Positions 17,338 to 26,276 of a stretch of 53,076 nucleotides of DNA are shown here, piece after piece. Source of the DNA: Paenibacillus sp. J5C2022 (GTDB lineage: Bacteria; Bacillota; Bacilli; Paenibacillales; Paenibacillaceae). Position 1 is the first letter of the stretch. Each line of letters opens with the position of its first letter. Made by a program: the position numbers and the translations under genes. The notes beneath the pieces are model-generated. The model ran no database searches, was not told where the DNA came from, and saw nothing but the letters and a program-made list of their open reading frames with translations. The stretch lies in contig NZ_JAOQJC010000050.1 in assembly GCF_025567625.1 (NCBI RefSeq), positions 1-53,076 on the forward strand. The letters run 5' to 3'.

Positions 17338-19665
17338 TTATTCGCTTCTGAACGCCTTAAGCTGTTTTTGCAGCGCATACTCCTTCGGCGTGGTCCCGAA
17401 ACGCTTCTTGAACAGAGAGAAGAAATAGTTTTTATTCTCTATCCCCACCTGCTCGATGACCTCATACACATTCATATCTTCCCCGGACAACAGCTCGGCG
17501 GCTTTCAACAGCCTGACTTCATTGATATAGTCGGATACAGACATATGGACCGACTCTCTGAACAGTTTGCTTAATTGTCTGGATGAGATTTTCAATAATG
17601 ATGCGACCTGCGATAAGCACAACGAAGAGTCCTTATAGTTCCGCTCCACATAATCTTTAACAGCGTCTACGACGTACATCTGCTTGATGTCCGCGCTTCC
17701 GGACGCCTGCTTTCGGGATTTCGAGACAGTCTCCAGAAGATGATCCTGTATTTCACTCAATACTTGATCCGACATATGGCCATGAACCGCCGTCGCCTCT
17801 ATCCATGACAGTTGATCGATATCGATGGAACTGTTCGTCATATGCTCCTTCACAATGCGCCATAGCTTAATAATTGCAATCATCGCGTTGAAATATTGAA
17901 GCTGACTGATTTCCTCGAAAATTTGCCGTATCGTGCCTTCCGTCTCTTGTCCGGACTTTAGATTGGAGACCAGCTCGCTGGCCAGTTCTTTGGAAAAGTC
18001 AACGCTTTCACTTGTGACATTGCCCCGGATTCGCTCCTCGGTCAGAATGGAAGAGTAGCCATAGATAAAGCTGTACACCATATATTCAAGCGCGATTCTG
18101 TAGCGCGAGGAGAGCTCATTCAAACTATCCGTTAATGGACTGATCGCCGCCGAAAAGGTGATTTTATAGTACTCTTCGATAATATCCTGCGCTTCGGAAA
18201 TCAATTCCGAGACCGCATGGACGTAGTTGTCATCTGTCTTGGGCACTCCTAGAAGGAACACCACATGATCGTTCTTCATATCCAGGACATCGTGGGCATA
18301 CTTGCCGGAGATTATTTCAGAGCAGATGTTCATGATCCCGAATCTAAGTATCTCCATAACCTTCAGGCTGTTTCTTTGCAGCAAGGAATGGAACTTGTCT
18401 AATCGGATAACGCAGACCGCATAATGCTGATCCCCTTGCAAGGATAGATTGGCCTTTGAACATATGTCCTGCAGGTCCTGCTGGCTGAATGACAGTTTTT
18501 CCGTGACCAGCCGGTTCAGCCAATACTCTTTCATCACGTTGCTCACCTGAAGTCTCTCATCATCATAAATATTCAGCTTTTCCATCGACCTTTTGTAGAC
18601 GTCCTTCAGATAGGAAACTTCATCTTGAAAGCCGTCATCGGAAGCTGCCGGATGTTTATACGTATCAACCGTTTTGACCAAGCTTCTAATTGGTTTGTAT
18701 ATCGTTCTGGAGACGAGCAGCGCCAGAAGCAGCGACGACAGGAGAATCAATCCTGTTACCAGCATGACACTGCTCCTTAAGCGGTTTAAGTATTGAAAGG
18801 TATCCGATAATGGCTGCAGCTTTAATAAGGTCAATCCGCTTTGTTCAATATACGTATGAGTGATCATGTAATCGACTCCATTGAAACCGCTCTCAAAATA
18901 ACCTGTGTTCATTACCGCTTCACTGGCGGAAGCATGCTCCAGGTAGTCGTTGTATTCCCGTTTCAGCCATGCGCCAATTTCATTATCGACGGTCCCCTCC
19001 TGAATAAATCTGTGGTTTTGATCCAGGATGAAGAAACGGTCCGTCTCGGAATTTTCCTCCATATTGATTTGTTTAATTTGATCGAGAATCCATTCCGTGC
19101 TGATATTGACAATGACCGCTCCGTCAGGCTTCCCGGTAGAATAGGCCGTCTCGTACATCAAATAGGAAAATACGCCCTTCTCTTCCCTGAACAAGGGCTT
19201 GAGCTTCGATTCGGGTTCGCTTGAGACAATCCAATCGGTTAGCTGTTCATCATCAAGAAATAAAGGGCCCCCCACATTATAAGTTTGCTTCAGATAAGCG
19301 TTGTAGATATGAATAGAGTGAATATACGAATTGATGGAACGAAACACACTCATAATTTTGTTCGACTTCACCGAGATATCCACCATATTTTCTTCCTTCG
19401 CATACATAATGGCGGCGACATCGCTGCTCAAATAGAGATGCTTCGTGATATTCCTGATCATTTCATCCATGAAGGTAATATTGTAGGTCATTTGGTTCAG
19501 AATTCTTTGATCGGCTTCATATTTGCTTTTTAATAGAATGCTTTTGGAATTTTGATACACCACGCCTGCAAGTATGAGCCCCACCAGCAAAATAACAATA
19601 CTGATCCAGGCCATAATTTTGAGAAGATACTTTTTTCTTTTTAGGTACGTTTCCAGTTTCGTCAT
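17338..19665 (-). CDS. membrane-bound AraC-family regulator with extracellular sensor
   Basis: A 775-residue one-component membrane regulator. It has TM1 at about 16-37, a large extracellular sensor at 38-298 (Cache-like in layout, not assigned further), TM2 at about 299-318, then a cytoplasmic segment. The C-terminal AraC double helix-turn-helix spans about 670-770 (LCLSQVASLLKISSRQLSKLFRE and VYEVIEQVGIENKNYFFSLFKKRFG). Proteins of this build usually activate nearby sugar uptake operons when an outside ligand or a loaded binding protein is sensed. The frame reaches 19755, but that would overlap the upstream gene. The ATG at 19665, 8 nt after AAAGGGGA, is preferred. Its position between the binding-protein and permease genes suggests it senses the same saccharide. 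Confidence 0.9.
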   Translation of the reverse strand: MTKLETYLKRKKYLLKIMAWISIVILLVGLILAGVVYQNSKSILLKSKYEADQRILNQMTYNITFMDEMIRNITKHLYLSSDVAAIMYAKEENMVDISVKSNKIMSVFRSINSYIHSIHIYNAYLKQTYNVGGPLFLDDEQLTDWIVSSEPESKLKPLFREEKGVFSYLMYETAYSTGKPDGAVIVNISTEWILDQIKQINMEENSETDRFFILDQNHRFIQEGTVDNEIGAWLKREYNDYLEHASASEAVMNTGYFESGFNGVDYMITHTYIEQSGLTLLKLQPLSDTFQYLNRLRSSVMLVTGLILLSSLLLALLVSRTIYKPIRSLVKTVDTYKHPAASDDGFQDEVSYLKDVYKRSMEKLNIYDDERLQVSNVMKEYWLNRLVTEKLSFSQQDLQDICSKANLSLQGDQHYAVCVIRLDKFHSLLQRNSLKVMEILRFGIMNICSEIISGKYAHDVLDMKNDHVVFLLGVPKTDDNYVHAVSELISEAQDIIEEYYKITFSAAISPLTDSLNELSSRYRIALEYMVYSFIYGYSSILTEERIRGNVTSESVDFSKELASELVSNLKSGQETEGTIRQIFEEISQLQYFNAMIAIIKLWRIVKEHMTNSSIDIDQLSWIEATAVHGHMSDQVLSEIQDHLLETVSKSRKQASGSADIKQMYVVDAVKDYVERNYKDSSLCLSQVASLLKISSRQLSKLFRESVHMSVSDYINEVRLLKAAELLSGEDMNVYEVIEQVGIENKNYFFSLFKKRFGTTPKEYALQKQLKAFRSE

Positions 19666-19733
19666 TGCGCATCCCCTTTGGACGATACGAAAAATATTCC
19701 CTACTATAAAATAGGAAATATTTTTCATATCAT

Positions 19734-21299
19734 CTATTTGTTTGTGTTTTTCCATGCATCCAACTGCTTTTGAGCTTCGGCCAGCACTTTGTCTGCCCCT
19801 GCATTCAGCAGCTTCTTCTTTGATTCTTCGATGTATTTATCGAAATCAGAGGCTGTACCTGTAAAGAGAATAGGCTGCATCTCAGCTACGACAGCGGCTA
19901 CTTGCGCGACTTCCGCCTTCACAGGTTCAGAGTCAAACATGAAGCCCAGAATCTTCGATGTTTCCGCCACTTCATTATTGCGCTGCATGACTTCCAGTGC
20001 TTCCGTCCTGTTCCAGTTGGAATCCCACTGATCCCATAACGGTCCTAACCACGTATGCCATACGGCATATTTCTGCTCCGCACCGCTTTTGGCTTCGACA
20101 TAAATATCATCGGTCCCTTTGCCTGATACGACGGTATAGTGCTTATCTTCCACTCCGAATGCAAGCGTATTGGATAATGTTCGGTCTGCCCATACCAGAT
20201 TCAACAGCATCATGGCCCGTTCAGGATTTTTCGATGTTTTGCTTATATACATCATCGCCGAGCTCATCGAAGGCGTACTGATCAGGGAATAACCGTACAA
20301 CGCTTCAGACGTCGGGAAGCCATAGGTGGCCGTTGACTTGGAGCCGTCTTCGGTGAAGCCGCCGGGATCTCCCATTACCGCATAGTTGCCGGACTTTAAT
20401 TCGGCAAGCGTATCGGTTCTCGTCGCGGCATCCTTCGCAATATAGCCCTTCTTATAGAAATCATTCAATGTTCGATAGATGGACAGCGTTTCCGGAACAT
20501 CGATATCCAGGGTCAATTGCCCGGTCTTCTCGTTATATACAATCCCTTTGGCAATCTCTATCGCATTGAAGTTGTAGGCGCCGGGAGCTCCCGTAGGACC
20601 TGCCGCCAATGGAATCATATCCGGTTCGTTCTGCTTAATCGTCTCCAGGAAAGGCTCCAATTCATCCAGCGTTTTGTTCGTCATGGATTTGTAATCGTAA
20701 TTGTATTTCTCGACCAACTCCCGCTTGAACACATAAGCCCTTGGCGTGGAGTAAGGAAGCTGTGAAGGAATGCCCATGATCTGACCGTCGAAGGTAACGA
20801 CTTTCCAGGCTCTGGGATCAACCTTCTTCAGAATATCCTGTCCGTACTTCTCCAATAGATCGTCCAGGGGCATCACCGCTCCGCGCTGCACATTCAAGTC
20901 CAGACGGTTGCCGAGAGCTGTATTCGACGACAAGGCGATATCATATTCTTCTCCCGCGGCCGAGCTTAACCTCATCTTATCTTCCCAGCTTGCGGCGTCG
21001 ATGAACTTGAAGTTTAATTCGGCGTTGATTTCCTTCTTGATGATTTCATTAGCTACGGCCTCGACCTCGGCTTGTCCCGACATATCGTTCACCGGCTTCC
21101 GAATGTACCAAGTGAGCTTGGCGAAATCCTTCGTTGGATCTTCTGTTGAATTTACCGCAGCATCTTTATTTGTAGACGGCTGCTTCGACGAAGGGGGATT
21201 TCCAGCGTTATCGCTGCTGCAAGCAGAGAGAACCAGCTGCATGCCTAGTACCAATGCGACCGATATACTCAGCATTTTTTTCTTTTGCACTTGCTTCAT
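19734..21299 (-). CDS. extracellular sugar-binding lipoprotein (LplA-like)
   Basis: A 521-residue substrate-binding protein of an ABC importer, anchored outside the membrane by a lipid. It has a signal peptide with lipobox LVLSAC (Cys27), a Ser/Pro/Asn-rich linker at 28-55, and then a two-lobe binding fold of family 1 with the LplA-like C-terminal part (around FGVEDKHYTVV and the LGFMFDSEPVKAEVAQV segment). It is the first gene of locus 1. AAAGGGAGG precedes the ATG. It should capture oligosaccharides made by the secreted lyase and pass them to the two permeases. A 16-bp palindrome lies 56 bp upstream. Confidence 0.93.
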   Translation of the reverse strand: MKQVQKKKMLSISVALVLGMQLVLSACSSDNAGNPPSSKQPSTNKDAAVNSTEDPTKDFAKLTWYIRKPVNDMSGQAEVEAVANEIIKKEINAELNFKFIDAASWEDKMRLSSAAGEEYDIALSSNTALGNRLDLNVQRGAVMPLDDLLEKYGQDILKKVDPRAWKVVTFDGQIMGIPSQLPYSTPRAYVFKRELVEKYNYDYKSMTNKTLDELEPFLETIKQNEPDMIPLAAGPTGAPGAYNFNAIEIAKGIVYNEKTGQLTLDIDVPETLSIYRTLNDFYKKGYIAKDAATRTDTLAELKSGNYAVMGDPGGFTEDGSKSTATYGFPTSEALYGYSLISTPSMSSAMMYISKTSKNPERAMMLLNLVWADRTLSNTLAFGVEDKHYTVVSGKGTDDIYVEAKSGAEQKYAVWHTWLGPLWDQWDSNWNRTEALEVMQRNNEVAETSKILGFMFDSEPVKAEVAQVAAVVAEMQPILFTGTASDFDKYIEESKKKLLNAGADKVLAEAQKQLDAWKNTNK

Positions 21300-21354
21300 T
21301 CGTTGTCGTTCCTCCCTTTTTTTATTGGCGAATGGAATAGGAATAGCAAGTTAC

Positions 21355-21370
21355 CATCAAGCGCTTGATG
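21355..21370. promoter_or_regulatory. 16-bp palindrome upstream of locus 1
   Basis: Perfect palindrome CATCAAGCGCTTGATG with a central CG, like LacI-family operators, 56 bp before the first gene of locus 1. It does not fit the CcpA cre consensus at the outer positions, so another LacI-type factor or a degenerate cre is possible. Confidence 0.45.
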
Positions 21371-21436
21371 TTCGTAAACTTGATAGTTTCATTATCGCGG
21401 GATCAGGCTCCGTTGGATACTTCGAAATGGGCAAAA

Positions 21437-21521
21437 TACTTCAATTCCATGCATGAGTACAATTTTTGAAGCATGGATTTCCCTGCAATTACGGTCATTT
21501 TACTTCAATCATAGCATGAAG
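21437..21521 (-). repeat. paired 20-bp element upstream of locus 1
   Basis: TACTTCAAT followed by a GCATGA core occurs at 21437-21457 and again at 21501-21521, 64 bp apart (about six helical turns) and in the same orientation. The second copy lies inside a larger inverted repeat (ATTACGGT at 21488-21495 with ACCGTAAT at 21534-21541). These are candidate binding sites for the membrane AraC regulator; this is inferred from position only. Confidence 0.4.
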
Positions 21522-21586
21522 CGTACGTTAACTACCGTAATGGAATCTCATCGGCACTTTTGTCAGGAAAGCCATTTGAGCTGAGA

Positions 21587-21891
21587 CTATGTGAGCAATT
21601 TGAGCGATAGCGCACACTTTTCACCTCATTTCCGGTGGCTATGTGAGCAATTTGAGCGATAGACAGCCACTTATGAGGGGACGAGTTACTTTCAGCGGGG
21701 CTACGTGACCATTTTGAGCGGATAGCGCACACTTTTCACCTCAATTCCGGTGGCTATGTGAGCAATTTGAGCGATAGACAGCCACTTATGAGGGGACGAG
21801 TTACTTTCAGCGGGGCTACGTGACCATTTTGAGCGATAGCGCACACTTTTCACCTCATTTCCGGTGGCTATGTGAGCAATTTGAGCGATAG
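21587..21891 (-). repeat. 114-bp bipartite tandem repeat array A
   Basis: Read on the minus strand, two related 24-nt motifs alternate. Both begin CTATCGCTCA. One ends GGTCACGTAG and the other GCTCACATAG. They are separated by fixed 38-nt and 28-nt spacers, giving a 114-bp period. About 2.5 periods are present; one motif has an extra base (21701-21725). Spacers are nearly identical between copies, so this is not CRISPR. The same architecture with different spacers appears at 29103-29744 on the opposite strand. Reading frames that cross it are periodic artefacts. Confidence 0.88.
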
Positions 21892-21945
21892 ACGGCGACT
21901 TCCGGGTGGGCAAGGCACTCATACAACAAATAAGCCCGCATAACG

Positions 21946-21977
21946 GAGGCTGCAACTCATCACTGAGCGGCAGCCTC
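21946..21977 (-). terminator. possible terminator of the GH4 gene
   Basis: An 8-bp stem GAGGCTGC/GCAGCCTC with a 16-nt loop lies about 55 nt past the GH4 stop. The minus-strand tail (CGTTATGCGGG) is poor in U, so termination efficiency is uncertain. Confidence 0.4.
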
Positions 21978-22031
21978 GCCATGCGAGCCTGACCGGCTTC
22001 CCGGCGTCCCTACAGGAACGCCTAACGCCAA

Positions 22032-23339
22032 TTATTTAAAGAAATTAGGCAAGTACTTCTTGTTCTCTATCAGCATCTCCTCCAATAGCGTCTTCGCCAC
22101 GGATACGCTTGGAACGAGCGGATGATGCACCATCGCCTGAAGCGCTATGCCTCTGTCGCCGGTTATCGCCGCTTCAATGGCCATCGACTCGTACGCCTTC
22201 ACCGCGCGAATCAGCCCTGTAATGCCTTCCGGCACGCGCTGGGGCGGAATCGGGATCGGCCCTTGACCCGTCACGACACAGTTCACCTCGATGCTGGCAT
22301 CCTCCGGCAAGAAGTCCAGCGTTCGTCCGTTGCGCACATTCAGCGTCTGCACATCGCGCCGGTCCGTATAGATGGAATACATCAGATTGACCGCCGCCTC
22401 GGAATAATAAGCGCCGCCGCGCTGCTCCAGTTGCTTCGGCTTCTCTTGCAGATTCACATCCTTATACAGCTCGAACAGTTCCTTCTCCACCCTACTTACC
22501 ACTTCCGCCCGCGTCCCGTTCTTCGCCACCGCTTCCTTCATATCGGCCAGCATCTTGTCCTTCATATAGAAGTAACGCAAGTAATAGGTCGGAATGGCGC
22601 CAAGCGAGCTTAAGAAGTCCGCATCCCAATCCAATGCCGTTACATTGGAAGCTGTGTACTCCCGACCCTGATTAATCATCTCCGGCAGCTTGTCTTCACC
22701 GTTCACATAAGCCGCCGTTACCCAGTGCAAGTGATTGATGCCGACGAATTCCGGAAGCGTCTCGCGCTCCGTCACTCCGTATTCCTTCGCCAAGAACTTC
22801 ACGAAGTTAATCGGGGAATTGCACAGTCCGACCGATTTCACCTTGCTGTGCTTATGAACGGCCTCCGTCACAATCCCCGCAGGGTTGGTGAAGTTGAATA
22901 GCCATGCGTCCGGCGCAAGCTCCTCGATATCCTTGCAGATATCCAGAATGACAGGCACAGTACGCAGCGCCTTCATCATGCCGCCCGGTCCCGTCGTCTC
23001 CTGGCCGATGACATCGTGCGAGATCGGAATATGCTCGTCGCGGCGGCGCGCCTCCAGCAGGCCAACGCGAATCTGCGTCGTCACGAAGTCCGCATCCTTA
23101 ATCGCTTCCCGACGATCCAGCGTCAATCTGACATCGATAGGCAGCCCTGCCTTTTCCACCATGCGCTTCGCCAGCTCGCCGACGATTTCCAGCTTATGAC
23201 CCCCCTGTTCGATATCGACCAGCCACAGCTCTCTTATCGGCATATCGGGATAACGATTGATGAAGCCCTCAACAATTTCCGGTGTATAAGAAGATCCTCC
23301 GCCAATGACTGCTACTTTCAGTGCTCTTTTCTCGCTCAT
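22032..23339 (-). CDS. GH4 family 6-phospho-beta-glucosidase-like enzyme
   Basis: A 435-residue NAD+- and Mn2+-dependent glycosidase of family GH4. The Rossmann motif VIGGGSSYTPEIVEGF (11-26), the signature IGQETTGPGG (111-120), FTNPAG (150-155) and metal ligands Cys173 (LCNSP) and His203 (INHLHW) are all visible. The overall sequence resembles LicH/CelF-type 6-phospho-beta-glucosidases more than alpha-galacturonidases or alpha-glucosidases. It is cytoplasmic. It follows the BadF-type kinase gene by 19 nt, so the kinase may make the 6-phosphorylated substrate. The ribosome binding site GGGAGG is rather far (about 13 nt) from the ATG. The glycoside used is not known. Confidence 0.9.
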   Translation of the reverse strand: MSEKRALKVAVIGGGSSYTPEIVEGFINRYPDMPIRELWLVDIEQGGHKLEIVGELAKRMVEKAGLPIDVRLTLDRREAIKDADFVTTQIRVGLLEARRRDEHIPISHDVIGQETTGPGGMMKALRTVPVILDICKDIEELAPDAWLFNFTNPAGIVTEAVHKHSKVKSVGLCNSPINFVKFLAKEYGVTERETLPEFVGINHLHWVTAAYVNGEDKLPEMINQGREYTASNVTALDWDADFLSSLGAIPTYYLRYFYMKDKMLADMKEAVAKNGTRAEVVSRVEKELFELYKDVNLQEKPKQLEQRGGAYYSEAAVNLMYSIYTDRRDVQTLNVRNGRTLDFLPEDASIEVNCVVTGQGPIPIPPQRVPEGITGLIRAVKAYESMAIEAAITGDRGIALQAMVHHPLVPSVSVAKTLLEEMLIENKKYLPNFFK

Positions 23340-23358
23340 GATCGTTCAATAGCCTCCC

Positions 23359-24333
23359 TTAAAATGTTATCGTCCGCAAAGCTGCGTCCGTCTCGTCTGC
23401 AATTGAGATGCCTGCGCAATCCATCGCACTCATGACCGCTCCTATTACAGGATCGACCGTCAGCTGTACAATCCTTGTATGGGGAGCTGTCGCCGACACT
23501 TCGCGACTGATCGCATCCACCATATGCGGCGAGCTTCCGCGCGACAACACGCTTCCTCCCAGCACGACATCGAAGCTGTCGTCTTCCATGCCCAGCCGCT
23601 TAATGAGCGCATTGACGGCGTTGCCATGCTCGCGTCCCGCTTCCGTCAATATGCCGATCGATACCACATCGCCTTCCGCTGCCGCCTGGAACACCAGCTT
23701 CGCCAGCGCCATAGGCGGTCGCTTGTTATGATCCAGCACATCGTCATACATGGCCTGAACAGTAGCATATCCCATATACTCAGGCACAAGCTCCATAAGG
23801 CGGGTCGGCTCCCCTCTTCCGTCCCAGCTGCGGATCGCGCTGCGGAAGGCGTGTACCGCCAGGTCCGATCCCGACCCTTGCCCGTCCCCGTACAAGAAGC
23901 CGAAGCCGCCGTACTGCAGCTCTTGCCCTGCCCTGTTGCGTGCGGCCGAGTTGAAGCCTGTACCGCTTATGATTACGGCTCCGTGAGATTGATGGGTGCC
24001 CGCCCTCATCGCGATCATCGTATCGCATGCGATGGCATGACGCTCATAACGAAGCGAACCGATCATAGGTCGCAATATGGCATAATCCGGCTCCCGATCC
24101 GCGCCGGCCAGACCGAAGCAAGCGAAGTCGACCCCTTCCTTCGTCGCCCCGGCGCTCCTCAGTGCCGACTGGCAAGCTTGTTCAATATGCGTGCGCGCCG
24201 CTTCTTCGCCAGCCGTCTGATGGTTGCCGTTCCCGCTGTGGCCTTGGCCCAGCACCTGTCCCTTCTCATTCACCAGCAGTGCATGGGTTTTCGTACCGCC
24301 GGCATCTATACCGAGAAACAACACCTCACTCAC
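23359..24333 (-). CDS. BadF/BcrA-family sugar kinase (N-acetylglucosamine kinase-like)
   Basis: A 324-residue ASKHA-fold ATPase of the BadF/BadG/BcrA/BcrD family, the group that includes N-acetylglucosamine kinases. The phosphate-1 loop FLGIDAGGTKT lies at residues 6-16, IISGTGFNSAA (about 124-134) is the phosphate-2 loop, and GFLYGDGQGSG and VLGGSVLS are further family landmarks. It should phosphorylate a sugar or glycoside with ATP in the cytoplasm. The start is a GTG at 24333 very close to GGAGGGG; a GTG or TTG a few codons later is possible. Its place directly before a GH4 phosphoglycosidase suggests the two act in sequence on the same compound. Confidence 0.87.
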   Translation of the reverse strand: MSEVLFLGIDAGGTKTHALLVNEKGQVLGQGHSGNGNHQTAGEEAARTHIEQACQSALRSAGATKEGVDFACFGLAGADREPDYAILRPMIGSLRYERHAIACDTMIAMRAGTHQSHGAVIISGTGFNSAARNRAGQELQYGGFGFLYGDGQGSGSDLAVHAFRSAIRSWDGRGEPTRLMELVPEYMGYATVQAMYDDVLDHNKRPPMALAKLVFQAAAEGDVVSIGILTEAGREHGNAVNALIKRLGMEDDSFDVVLGGSVLSRGSSPHMVDAISREVSATAPHTRIVQLTVDPVIGAVMSAMDCAGISIADETDAALRTITF

Positions 24334-24422
24334 ACCCCTCCGTTATCAATTTCTTACATTTAGAATATACAAAAAAACATCCTGCATCTAATGGAAATGC
24401 ACGATGTTGTAATACTATCTTA

Positions 24423-25277
24423 CTATTTCTCCCGCACATCCGACGGCATCCTACCGATATGCTGCTTGAACAGGCGGTTGAAGTTGGACAAATTGCGGAA
24501 TCCACAGGACGCTGCGATGTCGATAATTTTATCATCCGTCGTCTCCAGCAGTTCCACGGCATAGGACAGACGGAGCTGTATCAGATAATTGAGCGGCGAA
24601 GTCCCGACAAGCTTGGTGAACAACGCGCTGAATCGGGACGGACTAAGATGAGCCAGATCGGCAAGCTCCTTCAGCGTCCAGGGATGCTCCATCCGCTTCT
24701 CCACTTCATGCAGCACGCAGCGTATCGCTTCCATCCCTCTTGTCTTCAGCCGCTTCTCGGCCGCGCCCTTGTCGAAGTACCGATTGACCAATCCCAGCAG
24801 CCTCAGCAGCTGCGCTCTGACGATAACCTCATAATGCGGCTCCTTGCTTCTGTATTCCTCGTCCATGTCCGTAATGATCGCCCGAAGCCGGGCAATCTCC
24901 TTCCGATCGCGGTCGAGCAGATTATCGAACCTCTGTCCAACCTCGCGGAAAGGATTCAGAAGCTCCGCATCATAGCGCTGCTCCAGCGCCAAGTAAGCGG
25001 GATCGAACATAATAATGCCGAAAATCACTTCCTCCGTCTCGAAAGCCCGGTGCAGGTCGTTGGAATTAATGAACAGAATGTCGCCTTCCTCGAACTCATA
25101 CCGATTGCCGTTAATCAGATAGTACCCTTTGCCTCGGTGAATGTAGTTGATTTCCAGCGTATTGTGCCAATGCAGCCTTTGAAATGCAGGGCTCACTCCG
25201 ACCGTCTGCGTAATGGTGATCGGAAAGCTCTGCGGCAGTTGAATATGATCCCGAATAACTGAAGATACACCGTTCAT
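24423..25277 (-). CDS. AraC-family regulator with cupin sensor
   Basis: A 284-residue cytoplasmic regulator. The N-terminal AraC cupin domain shows HWHNTLEINYIHRGKGYYLI and a second half ending INSNDLHRAF. The C-terminal double helix-turn-helix (LKELADLAHLSPSRFSALFTKLVG and IIDIAASCGFRNLSNFNRLFKQHIG) binds DNA. It precedes the kinase and GH4 genes on the same strand by 89 nt and probably controls them. GGAGGGCGGAAG lies before the ATG. The ligand is likely a glycoside or its phosphate; this is inferred from neighbours. Confidence 0.87.
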   Translation of the reverse strand: MNGVSSVIRDHIQLPQSFPITITQTVGVSPAFQRLHWHNTLEINYIHRGKGYYLINGNRYEFEEGDILFINSNDLHRAFETEEVIFGIIMFDPAYLALEQRYDAELLNPFREVGQRFDNLLDRDRKEIARLRAIITDMDEEYRSKEPHYEVIVRAQLLRLLGLVNRYFDKGAAEKRLKTRGMEAIRCVLHEVEKRMEHPWTLKELADLAHLSPSRFSALFTKLVGTSPLNYLIQLRLSYAVELLETTDDKIIDIAASCGFRNLSNFNRLFKQHIGRMPSDVREK

Positions 25278-25383
25278 CTTCCGCCCTCCACATCATCTAT
25301 CAGCTTCTTCTTCCAATTTTCAATGCTTCTGATCGTATTTTCTCACATTCCTCGCACCGAGCACAAACTGCAGATTGTTGTTC

Positions 25384-25409
25384 CAAAAGAAAACCGCCCT
25401 CAAGGCGGT
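25384..25409 (-). terminator. intrinsic terminator of the aadK-type gene
   Basis: A 6-bp GC stem ACCGCC/GGCGGT (25393-25398 with 25404-25409), loop of five, followed on the minus strand by TTTTCTTTT. It lies 13 nt past the stop codon. Confidence 0.88.
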
Positions 25410-25421
25410 CAATTACATCGT

Positions 25422-26276
25422 TTACGGCAATGAAGCATTCATATTTTCCGTATATTCAGTAATATCTTTATCGTACTCCGGATACTTGTATTCGAGACTT
25501 GCAGCTACTGCCTTTGAGTATTTTCTAAACAACTCATAACAAGTGAATAAAGACTGCCACATCTCCTGATACCCATTCGCTGCATAGGTCGAAAGGAGAT
25601 TTTCCCAATCTTCAATTGGAAGGTATTGATTTATAAACTTATAGTTCTTTCCTATACTAAAGGTGTACCCTCGCTCTGATCCGATTTTCCAAGCCATCAT
25701 TCTTAATAAATTCGGTCTTGCAATTTCGTTTAAATGGTCAATAGCGAAAAGTATTTCTTTTCTCGCCAAGCCTTTTACGACGTAAGTGGAAACCATCCAG
25801 AACTCATTACAACTATCATCAAATTCTCTTGCCGTTGGCTTTTTAATCCAATATTGACGATCAGTTGCGATCACTTCATTTTTGATCCGAGCATCCTTAT
25901 CGAGCAACACCTTAACCAAACCGTCGCTATTGGTAAAATAATCATCCAATTCATCAATAGGAATAAGGGTCAGATCTACTTTAATCCCATCCTCAAAAAG
26001 CATTAAATACGAGAACCAATTCCCTAATTCTGGAGGGAACAATTCCATATTCTCTGGTTTTTGCATCATAATGCGATTTCCAAAAACTCGCAGCCATCGA
26101 TCGTTCTCCTTGAAGGAATCAATATCTGTTACAAAGTAAGATATATCATAATCTTGGAAAGGATCAGGGCGAATATTTTTGTTTGTACGCGACCCTTCCA
26201 AAGTGACCACTCGAATTCTATCGTCATTTTCAGCAAAGTCGATAAGGAGACTCATCATTTCTTGTTCACTTCTCAA
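25422..26276 (-). CDS. aadK: aminoglycoside 6-adenylyltransferase, ANT(6)/AadK type
   Basis: A 284-residue nucleotidyltransferase that would inactivate streptomycin by AMP transfer to the 6 position. The N-terminus MRSEQEMMSLLIDFAENDDR and the later motifs LEGSRTNKN, FQDYDISYFV (metal-binding Asp pair), MMQKPENMELFPPELGNW, KVDLTLIP and SVGKNYKF-like SIGKNYKF are those of AadK/AadE enzymes, and the length equals B. subtilis AadK as I recall it. The start is a TTG at 26276, 8 nt after CGGAGGG. The frame extends further to 26321, but the family N-terminus supports 26276. The gene stands alone with its own promoter and terminator. Its base composition looks more AT-rich than its neighbours, which hints at separate ancestry. 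Actual resistance is not shown by sequence. Confidence 0.93.
   Translation of the reverse strand: MRSEQEMMSLLIDFAENDDRIRVVTLEGSRTNKNIRPDPFQDYDISYFVTDIDSFKENDRWLRVFGNRIMMQKPENMELFPPELGNWFSYLMLFEDGIKVDLTLIPIDELDDYFTNSDGLVKVLLDKDARIKNEVIATDRQYWIKKPTAREFDDSCNEFWMVSTYVVKGLARKEILFAIDHLNEIARPNLLRMMAWKIGSERGYTFSIGKNYKFINQYLPIEDWENLLSTYAANGYQEMWQSLFTCYELFRKYSKAVAASLEYKYPEYDKDITEYTENMNASLP

Noticed and set aside
21587..21891. CRISPR-like appearance: 24-nt motifs separated by 28- and 38-nt stretches
   Set aside because: The stretches between motifs are themselves repeated almost identically, and no cas gene is present. It is a tandem satellite.
21701..21982. 93-codon open frame on the minus strand
   Set aside because: It crosses array A and the terminator-like hairpin; repetitive translation and no start signal.
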